64,000 bases of DNA, taken from assembly GCA_007570785.1 (NCBI GenBank), contig ML660201.1:48406359-48470358 (forward strand). The letters are read 5' to 3'. Under the pieces are notes generated by a model that had not been told where the DNA came from, did no database searches, and worked only from the letters and a program-made list of their open reading frames with translations. Shown here piece after piece: positions 45,751 to 57,592 of the stretch; positions within the stretch are counted from its first letter, which is position 1; each line of letters begins with the position of its first letter. This stretch comes from Antilocapra americana. Lineage: Eukaryota > Chordata > Mammalia > Artiodactyla > Antilocapridae. The position numbers and the translations under genes are program-made.

Positions 45751-47507
45751 GAAACTTAGAGAGTAGACTTGGACTGGCTAGGGGCACATAGTGAGACTAT
45801 GAAAAACAAGGTTCTTACGGGAACTTACAGGGTTCCTGCTCCTGGCCTGGGCTACTCCCGGTGTCTGACTCCAAGGAGTATCCCAGGGCAAGGAGACCAT
45901 TTTGTGACTAAGGCCATTGGAGGGGCAGGAGGGCCGACTTCAGCTTTATAGGTCAGCAGGCAGCTGTGTTCAAGGGGGAAGACCTGCTGTGCCCTCTGTC
46001 TCAAACTTCCCAGTGCCCTGAGCTTCCCCCTATGGAGTCTGTCCCTCCTCTGAGCCCACACACACCCCTGCTTCCATCCTCCCTGGCCAGGGAAGCAAGA
46101 GACTGGGGCTCAGTGCCTGCTCTGTTCTGACCTGTGGCTCCTGTTCGTGGCCTTGGTTTCTCAATATGTCATTAACAGACAGGCAGATCAAGGCCTGAAT
46201 GGGCCACATAAAGTGCCCAAGCCCTCGGGTCCTGGATACAGACATGGGAATTTGAAAACCTGAGGTCCCTTTTCCCCATTAGCCTTGGGGGCTCGCCTGT
46301 GCAGGTCAGGCCGTGTTCCTCCAGTGGGGCCCAGCCCAGGGTTCTGAGGGGCGAGTCTAGCCCTCAGCTCCGGGGACAGGAAGTCGTATTTTGGTCCCGG
46401 GTCCTGAGGAAGGAGGCAGGGGGAGAATGGCAGCTCAGACCCAGTCATGTTTACTCGGGCCCAGCCCTCTCTGAGCTCAACAGGCCTATTCATTGGGAGC
46501 CCCATAAACCCTTCGGGGCTCCCTGAGGTGCACAGCTCCTGGACGCCAGTCCTGGCTGCCGCCCCCAGACCTGCTGGAGGCTGTGGGCAGCAGGTGGGGC
46601 ATGAGGGAGGCAAAGCCAGGGATGGCCATAGGGGACCCAGACATGTCTCGGCTTCCAGAGTTTTGCCTTGGAATAACGGTTTCTGCCTACGCACACTGCG
46701 GAGCAGTTGGGGAAATCGGAGGGGTCTTCATGGCTGTGTTCCCTCAGACCAGGCTCCCGAGAGCATGTCTTCCAAGCATAGGGCCTTCAAGGCAAGCCTG
46801 ATGCTGCGGTGGCCTGAACCAGAGCAGACTTCCTGGTGAGGATCCCACGCCTGCCCCTGGATTGTCCACAAACCATACCCTGGCAAGGTTGGCAGGGGTG
46901 TGCAGCCCTCTGGGGTGGAGGGGGGTCCCTGGTCATCTCCAATGCTCTCTTCCTCATCTGTTCAAAGGCAGATATTCATGAGAAGTGGAAACGTGGGGAC
47001 TGGATGGGTCGCTGAGAGATGAGGTCCTAAGGTCTGCTCACTCACAGCTCAGGAAGGGTGGTTCATATCAAGGGCCCCACCACACGGTCCTCCAACTCTG
47101 CTTATTGTCCTGTGGTCCCTTGAGATAGAAGGGATGCAACAGCAGTTAGTGAGAACAATTGTGGGTTGGGGGTCTGATCCCACCCGACTCCTGTGTGACC
47201 TTGGAAAAATCCCTTCTTTGCCCTGGGCTTGCGCTGACTAGACTTAGAGGGGATGCAATCCAAAACTCCGTTCAGCCCCCAGAGTTCCATGCTGGGCAGG
47301 GAGGGTGAGGGTGGGAGCAAGACTTCCCAGCCCAGACTCCTTTCAGTAGCTCCCCCACATGCACAGGGGCATCCTGGCCATCCGCTCCGGGACCCTGGCT
47401 GGAGGCAAGAGCGGAGTCTGCTTTCCCTGACACCTTCCAGGTAGAGTGTGACTTCCCTCTCCAGCGGTTGTAAAATCCCCTGAAGATTGGTGGGTCCCTA
47501 GCGATGG
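45751..47507. other. Intergenic, nothing specific recognised
   Basis: A MIR-like scrap at about 47165-47235 ('ctcctgtgtgaccttggaaaaatccc'). Otherwise unique GC-rich DNA. Confidence 0.5.
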
Positions 47508-47508
47508 C

Positions 47509-47532
47509 GGGGGGGGGGGGGGGGGGGGGGGG
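47509..47532 (+). repeat. Poly(G) tract, about 24 G
   Basis: Uninterrupted G run followed by more G-rich sequence (GGAGAGGGAGGTGGGGGGGG). Length uncertain in principle. Confidence 0.9.
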
Positions 47533-47634
47533 AGAGGGAGGTGGGGGGGGCGGGGGTCTGTGCCTCGGAATACCCCCCTCCCAGGCGTGTTTGACACGTG
47601 TTTCCGCCTCTCCCGGCATGGGCTCCTGCTGCTG

Positions 47635-47644
47635 CTATTTATAA
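47635..47644 (+). promoter_or_regulatory. Candidate MEF2 site
   Basis: CTATTTATAA fits the MEF2 consensus YTAWWWWTAR exactly. It lies in an AT-rich island (47630-47690) inside GC-rich DNA, 11 kb upstream of MYL3. Confidence 0.4.
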
Positions 47645-47719
47645 CCTTTAAGAGCTCCTGCCGACTGCAAAGTTTTCTTAAACTCAAAATATCACCGAGG
47701 TCCTGGGCACGCGTTCCAG

Positions 47720-49610
47720 AGGCCGGCTGAGCCCTGCGGTTTGAAGGGATGAGGGGGCCGGGGAGGAGGAGGGAGGAGTGGGAAGGGGGTTAGCTCAGAC
47801 CCTGGGTCTCGCCTGGGGGCAGTGGTGGGGAGGCCTGGGGTGGGGGAACCCCTAGTTCTTGCCAGTGGGGATTCTACTTGGCCTGGAGGGACCCTCTATG
47901 TGGGTGGTCCTTGTTCAGATCAGGCCATTTGAGGACTGCTGGGCCATCTCTCTATGGGCCTCAGTTTCCTCCCATCCTGAAAGCCTCAGGGCCCGCTAGC
48001 TGGGCAAAGCAATGAACTGGCAATGACACTGGGAACATCTCCGGCTGCGACCAGGGCTGTGTCTGCCTGGCTGTCCAACACCCGGCAGGCACAGAGCCTG
48101 GCCCAGAGGCGCCGTGGACGTTGGCTGAACTGGCCAGAAGGGGAAGTACTTTGGGGAAGTTTATAAAACTGTGTGGGAGAGCGGTGTTCAGAGAGGCACA
48201 ATGGCAGGCCAGAGGTCACCCAGACCAGGTCCCCAAGCCTTCCCAATACCCAGGGCCCTCTCAGGCTGTGGAAGAGGCTGAAGGGTCCCAGCTAAGGATA
48301 GGTGAGTCACCACCTTGGAGGAGGATCCAGGGGTGACTGAAGAACGGCTATGCATGGCTCAGAGACCTCCCTGGAGGCCTGAGGGAGCACGGGTCAGCAG
48401 CTGGGTCCGGTGCTCCATCCTGAGGACTGCATGCAGTTCAGAGCTACACACCCAGCTCCTCCTGTTCTGGTCCACTGCTCCATTTCTGAGGCCCCTCTGC
48501 CTCCTCAGGAGTGAATGAAAAGCTGAAGGCCCGTTTCCCAGGGGCAAAGCAGAGGCCCCTGGGACTATGGACTCAGTCCTGCTCTCCACTGGGAGGCTGG
48601 TGGTTTAGCTTCCCCTGCCTCTGCAGCACCCCTCTCCTCCCCTGCCTTCCTGAGCTGGGGTCGAGGGTGCGGAGGCAGGGAACAGGAGCACTGACCTCTG
48701 GGCCACCTAACATATCCTGCCCCCACCCGCCCCCCCACAATGCCCTTTGCCCCACAGCTGACTCCAGAAGCCATTCCTGGCCCAGGGAGCAGAGCTGGGT
48801 CCCAGATGGAAGGGTGGCCACCCCCGCCCCTCCCACTCGGAGCTCCACATACATTTTCCAATTTAAGCATGACCACAGAGGGCTATTTGGGGGTGGACAG
48901 GGGCAAAGAAGTGATGACCTAGCAGAGAGAGGAGCGGGATGGGAGAGAAAGGAAAGTATTTTGGAAGGTCAGGCCTCACGGAGCCGCTCCTTTGATCAGA
49001 TGTCTTTCTGTGGCCCTCCTGAATCAGATCACTTACTCCTCAAATGCTTGAGTCCTTATTGTGTGTTGGACTGGCTTCAGAGGCTTGGATGCCCTGCTTT
49101 TGGGAGCCACTTCCCTACAGGCCCCACTGCCCCAGGGTTCCCATTGTCTGAACCCTGAAGAGTCTCGTGCCCTCCTCTTCATTACTTGGTGGGGGGGGGG
49201 CGGGTGTTCATATGTTCTTCAATGTCCCCTCTTCTCCTAGGTTTTCCTGCATCTGCTTTTGTGAGACCTCAGATTCTGGATTCTTGCCCCTCTCTTGAGA
49301 GACTGCAAGCCCTGAGAGCAGGGATCGGGTCATCTCTGTGGGTCATCTTCAAGCCCTGTCTCATCCTGTGTCTCTGGGGGAGAGGAGAATTACTTGCTGG
49401 AGCTTTGGACTGCCCCTTGCCCCTCTTATCTCTCAGTTGCTATGGCGATGGCCTTCCTCTTCTGAGCCTCAGTTTCCGCATGAGGAGGGATGGAATCCCA
49501 GGATCTCAGAAGGAGCCTCCTCCAACCTCTGGACACATCTCTTGTCCTGTGGTGTTAGAAAGTGCTTCTCCAGGGAGCTTTATGAGATTAAAACTGATGG
49601 ATTGAAGGGA
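47720..49610. other. Intergenic, nothing specific recognised
   Basis: Unique sequence. Open frames of up to 215 codons have no recognisable domain and no splice or codon support. Confidence 0.5.
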
Positions 49611-49615
49611 AAAAA

Positions 49616-49823
49616 GTGTTAGTTGCTTAGTCATGTCTGAGTCTTTGTGACCCTGTCGACTGTAGCCTGCCAGGATTCTCTTTCTATGGAGTTCTTCAGG
49701 CAGGAATACTGGAGTGGGTTGCCATTCCTTTCTCCAGGGGATCTTCCAAACCCAGGGATCAAACCCAGATTTCCTGCATTGCAGGCAGCTTCTTTACAGT
49801 CTGAGCCATCAGGGAAGCTAGGG
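49616..49823 (-). mobile_element. Bov-tA type SINE, minus orientation
   Basis: Inverted landmarks: TTAGTTGCTTAGTCATGTCTG, CAGGAATACTGGAGTGGGTTG, TTCCAAACCCAGGGATCAAA and CTGAGCCATCAGGGAAGCT. Confidence 0.94.
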
Positions 49824-51445
49824 AACAGCCTGAGGGTCAAGCCAGGGGGGCTGGAGTCCACCTCCTAGATAGGAGAGTGAAGCGTGGGCAGCCTGGATCT
49901 TCAGAAAGTGTCCATTCCAATGCTTCAGGCTAGACCAGCTCAGCTGAACCTGTGGCCTCTGTCCTCAGTACCTCAGTGGGAAGATGGGTTTGGGGAGACC
50001 CCAAGGCCAGCAGGGGACTGTGGAAGGGGAGAGGGCTCCTGGCTGGTTCCTCTTGGTTGCTGACCCCAAACTGCATCTACATTGATTATGGGGATTTTGA
50101 GCACGCTAGGTGGAAGGTGGGTGGAAGGAGGGGCCCACTATGCCTTCCGGAGACCAAGACTTCAGAGGAGTGGGGCTTGCAGGCAGGCAAAAGTCCCAGG
50201 GGGCACAGGAGTCCCCCAGAGCCTCCTCCATTATCTGCAGCCTTGGATGAGCCCTGTATTCATGCAGAATTCCAGCCGATTGTTCCCTGTTGACTTTGTG
50301 CTAACCTCTAAGCTCCCTCAAAGAAGCTCCAGCCTTCTCCAAGGCACTGTGACCTGGGCAAGGGGCAAAGGTTGGTGCAAGTCGGGGAAGGAGACTCCTG
50401 TCCAAAAATGCCCCAAACTGACTGCTGGAGGGGTCTTGGGTCAGTTCGTCAGACACTGACAGGTCTGTGCATCTGCCGAACTGACCCAAGACCCCGTTCC
50501 ATTGTGCAGGGTGGGGAACACTGAGGTCTCCAGAGGGGAAGTGTCTCCAATAGTCAGTGAGGGGCCAGGATCATAACGGGGGTCCCCTGCTGGCTCTGAT
50601 AACCGACCCCAGGACCAGAGCCTGGATTAGCTTTGGATGGGATGTAATGCTGTGATGTTCCCAGCACGCCATCCATCACCCCCAAAACAGCTTCTCCAGC
50701 CAGCCAGGCTGCAAACTTCTTAGACACAGTCTCTGACCATTAGCCCTGGCTCCAGAATATAATGAGGCTTCCTAGAGCCGAGGGCCTCAAATCCAGATTT
50801 TGCAGACAGCTGGAGGCTGGGTATCCTCCCTCTGTCTCTGCTCCAGGCCCCCAAGCTTGGAGGTCCCTGGGCTGGCTTGAGGGGGTCACTGAGCATTCCC
50901 GGGCATTTGTGAGTCTGAATCTCTCATGGCCTCCCTGCAGCTCTGCAGCCCAGCGTGATGGCCCCTGCCTGTCCCCCGTCATCCCCTTTGCCCTCCCACT
51001 GCCTGCTCTGGGGGCCAACATCTGGGAAAGGAATGGGTCGGGAGCCTTCCAGAGAGTCCTTTCCCACGAGAGCCGAGCTCTGACCCCGGTCCTTATCTGG
51101 CCTGGGCGTTCCAAGAACAACACAGATGCTAAGGCTCGCAGGCCCCGAACCTGGGGATGCTGACCTCCCCAGGCCCAGCTGCTCTGCTCTGGCCTCTGTT
51201 TCCCTCTGTGAATGGGGTGGGGGTAGGGATGGCTCTCCAGGGGGTTTGGAGGAGAGGCCGTGGAAAGGTTCCAAGACTGTGGACACACACGCTCAAACTC
51301 ACATGCACATGTATGCACACTGCCACCCAGACATCATCAGGCAGGCCTGCTATGGGGCCGTCATTTCTCTTGCCCTCTGCCTTTCTCCTACTTCCCAGAG
51401 CTTCTGATACCCACCCAGAGCTCTTCCTACACCACGAGTTTGAAG
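49824..51445. other. Intergenic, nothing specific recognised
   Basis: Unique sequence between the SINE and the TG-rich minisatellite. No exon supported. Confidence 0.5.
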
Positions 51446-51449
51446 GCGT

Positions 51450-51705
51450 GAGGTGTTAGGGGTGTGTGTATGCAAAGGCACGTGAATGAGTATACACTCG
51501 CGTGCAAAGGGCATGTGTGGGCAAAGGGTATGTGCACCTGGGTATGAGGTTGTGTGCAAAGGCATCTACAGAGTGTGAGGGCTTGTGTTTAAAGGTGTGT
51601 GCATAGGAGTGTGTGGGCTCATGGTCCGAGCACCTGCGGGAGGGCTTCCTGAGTTACTGTGAGCCTGTGAGTGTGTGTGTGCATCAGTGCACACACACAC
51701 TTCAT
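51450..51705 (+). repeat. Degenerate TG-rich minisatellite
   Basis: Recurring 'gtgtgcaaaggcat' / 'gcaaagggcatgtgtggg' units of about 20-30 bases, grading into plain (TG)n. Confidence 0.7.
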
Positions 51706-51845
51706 TGTGATTCCTGTTGGCCCCAGAGTTGGTAGAAAGGGATCAGGGGGCTTGGGGGGGCTGTCCAGGGACCAGTGGGTGTTTTCAGACAGACACAGAC
51801 ACCCACTGAGGGTGGGTTAGCCTGACCCGGGGACCCTGTGAATGT

Positions 51846-51876
51846 GTGTGTGTGTGTGAATGTGTGTGTGTGTGTT
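51846..51876 (+). repeat. (TG)n microsatellite, interrupted
   Basis: Two TG runs separated by AATG, directly visible. Confidence 0.9.
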
Positions 51877-51884
51877 GTACTTCA

Positions 51885-52000
51885 GACATAAATACAGCGG
51901 GTGGGCGGGCCGCAGATATATAAATACCCACACCGGCAGGTACGGGAATTGACCCTAACTATTCCTGGCCGGGGGCTTGGGCCATTTTTTATGCAGCTCC
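51885..52000 (+). promoter_or_regulatory. AT-motif cluster, candidate muscle element
   Basis: Within GC-rich DNA there are 'acataaatacagc', 'agatatataaataccc', 'aactattcctgg' (TEAD/MCAT-like) and 'gccattttttatgcagc' (MEF2/CArG-like). 7 kb upstream of MYL3. None is a perfect consensus. Confidence 0.3.
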
Positions 52001-52789
52001 ACACCCTGAGCCACAGAGGGTGTCTGTGTGGCCACTGGAGGCAAGGACACAGCTGGTGCTAGGTAGGGTGGGGTGGGGACAGCCCAGGGTCCGGTGGGGC
52101 CACCGCCGCTAGGTGCGGTCTGCAGGGGGGCAGGGAGGGGGCCCTCCCAGCTGCCACTGCCCCGGCTGCTCTCATCCCCACCTCACCTCCCCGTCACCGC
52201 CCTGCTTTCAGCCCACCCCCACCATCCCTGTCCACAGTCCTGTCACTGCCTCCTTTTGCTGCCCATCCCACCATCTCTTCCTGCTCCCCAGTTTGATGAG
52301 CGCTTCTTGTCCACTTGGGGCTGCCTTAGGGGGAGTGGAAGGGAAGAATGAATCTGCCTTATCCTCGGATCGGGGCTGAGGTTGGGGGCCGGAGGGCTGT
52401 GCGCACGCGCGTGGTCTGCAGGCTCTGCGAAGCTCCATCCTGCCCTGGACGCTCCCTTTGTCTCTGGCCAACCTCCACGATCCTCCCACCCCTGTCTCCA
52501 CCTCAGGGTTATCAGGTCTGTCCCCACCTCTCTGTCAGCCTCTCTGTCCCGTCTCTGCCACAGTCAGGGTCCCCGTTTCTAGTTTCTCCATGACGGCCCA
52601 GGGGAGCTGGTTCCTCCCTGCAGCCAGCGTGAACTGTTTGCCTGAGACAGTCGGTCCATCCAGTCAAACAACCACCCAATTCAGACTCCTCGTCTGACTG
52701 ACAGGGTTTTTTTTTCCCCCTGCTAAATTTACTTGCATTTTTGACTGAATTGGCCATTCAACAGAGGTTGTATCCACATGCCCCTACCC

Positions 52790-53020
52790 CGCCCCACGCC
52801 AGCAGATGAACAGGCTCCCAGATGGACACGCACACAGATCCAGGCGCGCCCAGGCATGCTTCTTACACACGTGGGGTCACAGCCTCGTGTAACACACGTG
52901 AGCACACGAGACGACACTTGCCCGCACGATCACACCCCGTGTGTTCCCATCCTCGTGCGCACAGGGATGCATGTGTCACACACAGACTGCACACATCTAC
53001 CCGCTCACACACACGTTCAT
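52790..53020 (+). repeat. Degenerate CA/CACG-rich stretch
   Basis: Interrupted CACACG, CACACA and ACACGTG words. Simple-sequence decay. Confidence 0.6.
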
Positions 53021-55185
53021 ACCTCATGCCATGGGGTTGGCGACTATACCCCCTCAGACCCCTTCTGAGGCAGTCTTGGGGAGACGGAAAACCTGGGCAG
53101 AGCCCCCCCGGCCAAGCAGCAGCCTGGGGCAATCCGCCCCTCTCCCCTGAGGCCAGCTCACCCTCCTTCCTCCACCCTCAGCCTCTAGGTGGTCATCTCG
53201 GGCCGCTGCCGAGCCCCTGCAAGCCTCAATAGCAGCTCCCAGACCCTGATCCTAAAAGGGGACTCTTTTTTTTTCTTCCAAGGACAATAAATATTTGCTC
53301 TTTGGGAAGCTGCTGGTGGGAGGGTACAGGGTTTGGCCCAGTGGCGGGGAATGTCCAGGGCAGTTCAGGGAGGCCGCAGGCCATGCTGGGGGAGGGGCCG
53401 AGCCCCTCTAGAAGCTCCAGCAAGAAAAACGGGGGAACCAGAGCTAGGCTGCACCTCACTCCCTTCCCTGGGACCCCAGTATCAAGGCTCTGCTTTCTCC
53501 ATCCCTTTGCGTAGCACGTTATGCACCCTCTTCTACCCCTCCCACCTCAGATTCCTCTCCCCCAAACCTCACCTCGTGAAAGCCCTTTTCCTACTCCCAT
53601 TCACCTTGTCACCCCCACCTCTTTCTCATGCACTCAGATTTCCAATCTACCTTCTTAGACCAGCCATTGAGGGCAAGGCTGATGCCCCCCCAGGCTGGGC
53701 TCCTGACAGCAGAGCACGCCCCCCAAAGTGGACCCCTGCAGCCAAGGCTGCACCCTCCTGTGAGGAGAATCAGCCTGGACAACAGTGTCCCCTGCCCTGT
53801 TCCCCCACGAGACGCTGGTCCCTGGAGGCTGCCTCCTGCCCACCCCTCCCTCATCCTCAATTGGGCTCCCAAATATAGCGGCCGTGGCCACAGCCGGCCA
53901 GGACACCACAGCCCCAAGCGTCAGTCCTGGGCCGGGATCAGAGGGGCAGGAGCTGATTATAGGTCCCTGGGCCAAACCCAGGGCTTGCCTGCCAGCCCGC
54001 TGGGCCCTGCCACCCCCACCCCCAGAACCACAAGTTTGGAGCATCTGGTCCCCGTCAGCACAGTGGGCAGAGGGAGGGGCCTGAGGGGTGTGTTTGGCCT
54101 GCAGAGGACAGAGTTGTCTGTGTGTGGTGTGGGGGTGGCGGGGACGAGCTCATCACTGCTCAGGGCCAGTGCCGGTCCTCCAGCTGGGGATCACTGGGCC
54201 CCACCCACGGCCACTGTGCAGATGGGGAAACTGAGGCCCAGAGGAACCAGGATCAGCCAGGATGGGTTGTAGGAGCAGCGAAACTCTCCGGCCTCCCCCT
54301 TGGCCGCTGCTTCCCATCTTTCAAGGCCTGGGGCTGTGCCTCCGGGAAGCAGGCCACATCCTGTTGGTGGCAGAGCAGCCCTGCTGGGAAGTCCTCCTTG
54401 GAGTCAGACTTTCACCCAAGGCTCCAGGAGCGTGGGATGGCACACAAATTCCTCTCCTTCTCTGGGTCCTCGTGGCTGCCTCGTGCCGCCTCTAGCCAGA
54501 GAGGCTGGGCAGCTCCTCCCGCCCCTCCTGGGGCCTCGGTCCCCTCATCTAAGCAGTTGGGCAGGGACTAGGGGCTCCGCATGGGGCTCATGTTTATGCA
54601 CGCCCAGCACATCGCGGTGAGTGCACATCTGTGTGGGTACACGCGTGTGCCCTGGTGGGTGAGCTGCTGCCCATGGGCCTGCCCCCGCCCAAATGGGGTC
54701 CCCGGGACCTGCTGCACAGCAACATTTGACCTACTTCTAAGGCTCTGGGTCTGGCCCAGGCCGCGTTCTTGACTCCTCCGGGAAGTTTGGGCCCGCGTCC
54801 CAGCCCAGGGGCCGTGGGCCAGGAGAGGCGGTCCTGGGCGGGCCAGGGCGGCCTGCGGAGCCTGTGGCCTGGGGGACAGAGCACGTGGGGAGCCCGACCC
54901 TCCTTCCTTGCCTCTGGATCCTGGGCCCCGGGGACAGCCAGGCCTTACCCATCCCTCCCTCACCCCATTCCGCACCACTCCCTCCACGTGGCCACCATGT
55001 TCCGAGCTCGCTATTTGGCTGTGACAGGATGAGGGACATTCCTCAAGCCCCTCTGAACACTGGCGGAAAGGTCTGCCAAGCTCTCCCCCTCTGCTGTTTC
55101 CCAGGAGCCGACCCCTCCCAAGCCCCGCCCTTGTCTACACCGGGCAGCAGGCAAGGCCCATCTGGAAAACCAGTGGCCCCTTTCA
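53021..55185. other. Intergenic, mostly unique
   Basis: A one-mismatch CArG-like word (CCAAATATAG) lies near 53867, and a MIR scrap at about 54215-54255 ('gcagatggggaaactgaggcccagagg'). No gene supported. Confidence 0.5.
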
Positions 55186-55189
55186 TGGG

Positions 55190-55520
55190 TCTGTGTTCTG
55201 GGGTCTAGGTTTGGGTTTACAGGTCTGGAGTCTGGGTTTTGAGTAACTGAATCCTGGGTATTGAGTCCTGGATCTGGACTCTGGCTTCAGAGTCTTGAGT
55301 CCTTGGCCTGGGGTCTGGGATCTGGGTAGCAGGTCTGGGTTGGACACTATGGGTTTTGGAGTCTGGGTCCTCAGAATGGGGTCTGGTCGTGGGCTTGGGG
55401 TTTCAGGATCTAAGTTTGGTCAGATCCTGAAGCCTGAGTCTGGGGCCTGGGTTTAGCATTCCAGGCTCCAGATTTGGAGTCTTGGGTCTGAGTTGGGATC
55501 CTGGATTCTGGGGTTTGGGT
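55190..55520 (+). repeat. Degenerate 'gtctgggt' simple repeat
   Basis: About 330 bases built of TCTGGGT, TCTGGAGTCTGGG, TTGGGTTT and related words at irregular 8-20 base spacing. G-rich on the plus strand. Confidence 0.75.
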
Positions 55521-55552
55521 TCAGGATCCAAAGACCAGTTCCTGTCCCTTCT

Positions 55553-55566
55553 ACGCCCTCTGCTGG
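55553..55566 (-). promoter_or_regulatory. Candidate CTCF motif upstream of MYL3
   Basis: On the minus strand CCAGCAGAGGGCGT matches the core except the last base. It lies 3.4 kb upstream of the MYL3 start codon. Confidence 0.45.
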
Positions 55567-55865
55567 CTAGTCATCACGGTCAGGTCACTGCCTGTACCGT
55601 CCGACCGTCCCCACAGCTTCAGGCTCTTGAGGCGAGTCTCTGAATGGATGGGAGTGTCGTGAAGAGCAGGCCTGAGCTGAAGGGATGGCCGGTGGGTTGA
55701 GGGGCAGCTGCTGGCTGCACTGCTGGCTGGGGCGCCCCCGGCAGACACCAGAACTGTCGCTCCATCAGCAAATCTCCCCTGGCCCTACTCCAGGATTGGG
55801 GTGTGACCAAGGGTTCCAGTCTTCCTGTGAGAGGTCGATAACTTGAGATGTTTGGGACATCAGGT

Positions 55866-56140
55866 CATCCAACATTTATGGAGTGCCTACTGTGTACAGC
55901 AGGCTCTGTTCTAGACCCTGTGGATATACAGCCCTGGAAGACCAAAAATTCTTCCTATGCCAACTGACATTCAAGGGAAGGGGTGCACATAAGAAACAAG
56001 GGAACAGCCTCATTATTAGGGTGCAAGAATAGAGGGTCAGGGTGAGAGACAAGGCAGGTGGAGCTGGTCCACAATAGTTTGAAGAGGCTGCTAAGTGGAG
56101 GTGATATCTCACTGAGACCTGGAAAGAACTAAGAAGGAGG
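55866..56140 (+). mobile_element. L2-like fragment
   Basis: Starts 'catccaacatttatggagtgcctactgtgtacagcaggctctgttctagaccctgtggatatacag' and continues to 'ggtgatatctcactgagacctggaaagaa', the order seen in L2 3' ends. Diverged. Confidence 0.65.
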
Positions 56141-57570
56141 CCACTGTGGCCAGGGGTCTCCTGCCTCTCTCCATGGGCCCCTCAGAAGTCAGGGCCCGTG
56201 TGTTCCTCAGCTGCAGGGGGCAGAGGTAAGGAGGCTGCCCCCAGAGAGGGCTCTGGAATGTGCCATCTGCATTGGATGGGCCACAGCTCAGACACTGGAG
56301 CTGGGGGAGTCAAAGGAGAGGGATCCAGACTCCCTCTCTTCCTGCAGGCTCTGCCAGGATCTTGTCTGCTGGGCTGTCATTCCTGAAGGGCATGGCGCCC
56401 AGGCTGGGACTTGGGAGAGAGATGTGAGTGCCAAGCCTTGTGTGGCTTGTCTTTACTCTCCATGCCTGTCTCGTTCTGTCATAAAGCCCCCACCCCTGTT
56501 CACCTACCTGCTCACCGCTCAACCTGCTGCCCTGATTTCCTCCTATCCACCACAGTTCATCTTGCTGGAAGTCAAGGGGGCTGATCCCTGCAGAGTCCCT
56601 GCTGGGGGCTGGGCATTAGTAACAGGTTGAGAGTGGCCCTGTGGGGAGAGTCTGGGCACCGCTGCTCACAGGAACCAGCACTGCGACAGTCAAAAGCCCA
56701 GGTCCAGCCCCCATCTGAGTCCTGGGGAGGGAGTGGAGGATGGCTCTGTACACGATCTCCCAACTGCAGGACTGTATCTCTCTGTGCTTGATGGAAAGGG
56801 ACCAAGGACCCCTTTCCCCAACCCCATCACCAGGCAGAAGAAGGCAGTGCTGTGTGGCTCTGCTGGGCTGCCTGAGTCTGTGCACCCCATCACAGACCTG
56901 AGACCCAAGTTTCAAGGAGGCTCATGTCACTCATCTCTTCCCATGCTCGCTGATGTTGAGTGGTTTCCGGGAGATGGCAGTTGTGTACGGATGGATCAAT
57001 GAGCTTGGGGGTCTGGGCGCCCCTGTGTATGTCCGCCATGTTTCCCCCACAATGAATGAAAGGGGCTTGGGTAGTGTCTTGTTGGCTGTGCCCGTGGGTG
57101 GCTGGAGCCCCTGTAGGATGTTTAGAGTCAGTTGTCCTGAGGTCAGCAGAGAGATCTCTCTCTGTGTGTCCCCCTCTGTCCGTCTTCTCCTGTGGTATTT
57201 CTGACTGGTCTCTGAGGACCCTCCCCCACCCCCTCTCTTTCTCAATACTCTTGCCAAACATCTGGAGGAAAAGTGAAAAGCTTGCCTCTCCCCCAGCGCC
57301 GGATGTTGTCAGATTCCAGATGTGGGGTGTTCTGCTCTCCAGATGAGGGGAGGACTGTCCTGTGTTCCAGCAGCCCCACCCCCGGACCGCTGTCCCCCCT
57401 CAACAGGAGCCCGAGTGACAGGATGAGAGGGGACCTGGGCTCCTCAGGAAGACCTGGGGGCACCCAGGTGGAGTGAAGCCTCCCCTCCAGCTCCACCCCC
57501 AGCGCCTCTCTACACCCGGGAAATCCCCCGGGGCCTGGGGGTGGGCAATGCCTCTGAAGTTTCTATCAAA
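56141..57570. other. Intergenic, nothing specific recognised
   Basis: Unique sequence upstream of MYL3. No exon supported. Confidence 0.5.
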
Positions 57571-57582
57571 GGCTCCAGGCAT

Positions 57583-57592
57583 TTAAAAATAA
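57583..57592 (+). promoter_or_regulatory. MYL3: Candidate MEF2 site upstream of MYL3
   Basis: TTAAAAATAA fits YTAWWWWTAR exactly. It lies 1.3 kb upstream of the expected MYL3 start site in otherwise GC-rich sequence. Confidence 0.45.

Noticed and set aside
48511..49158. 215-codon plus-strand open frame
   Set aside because: No family resemblance; intergenic in the human arrangement as I recall it.
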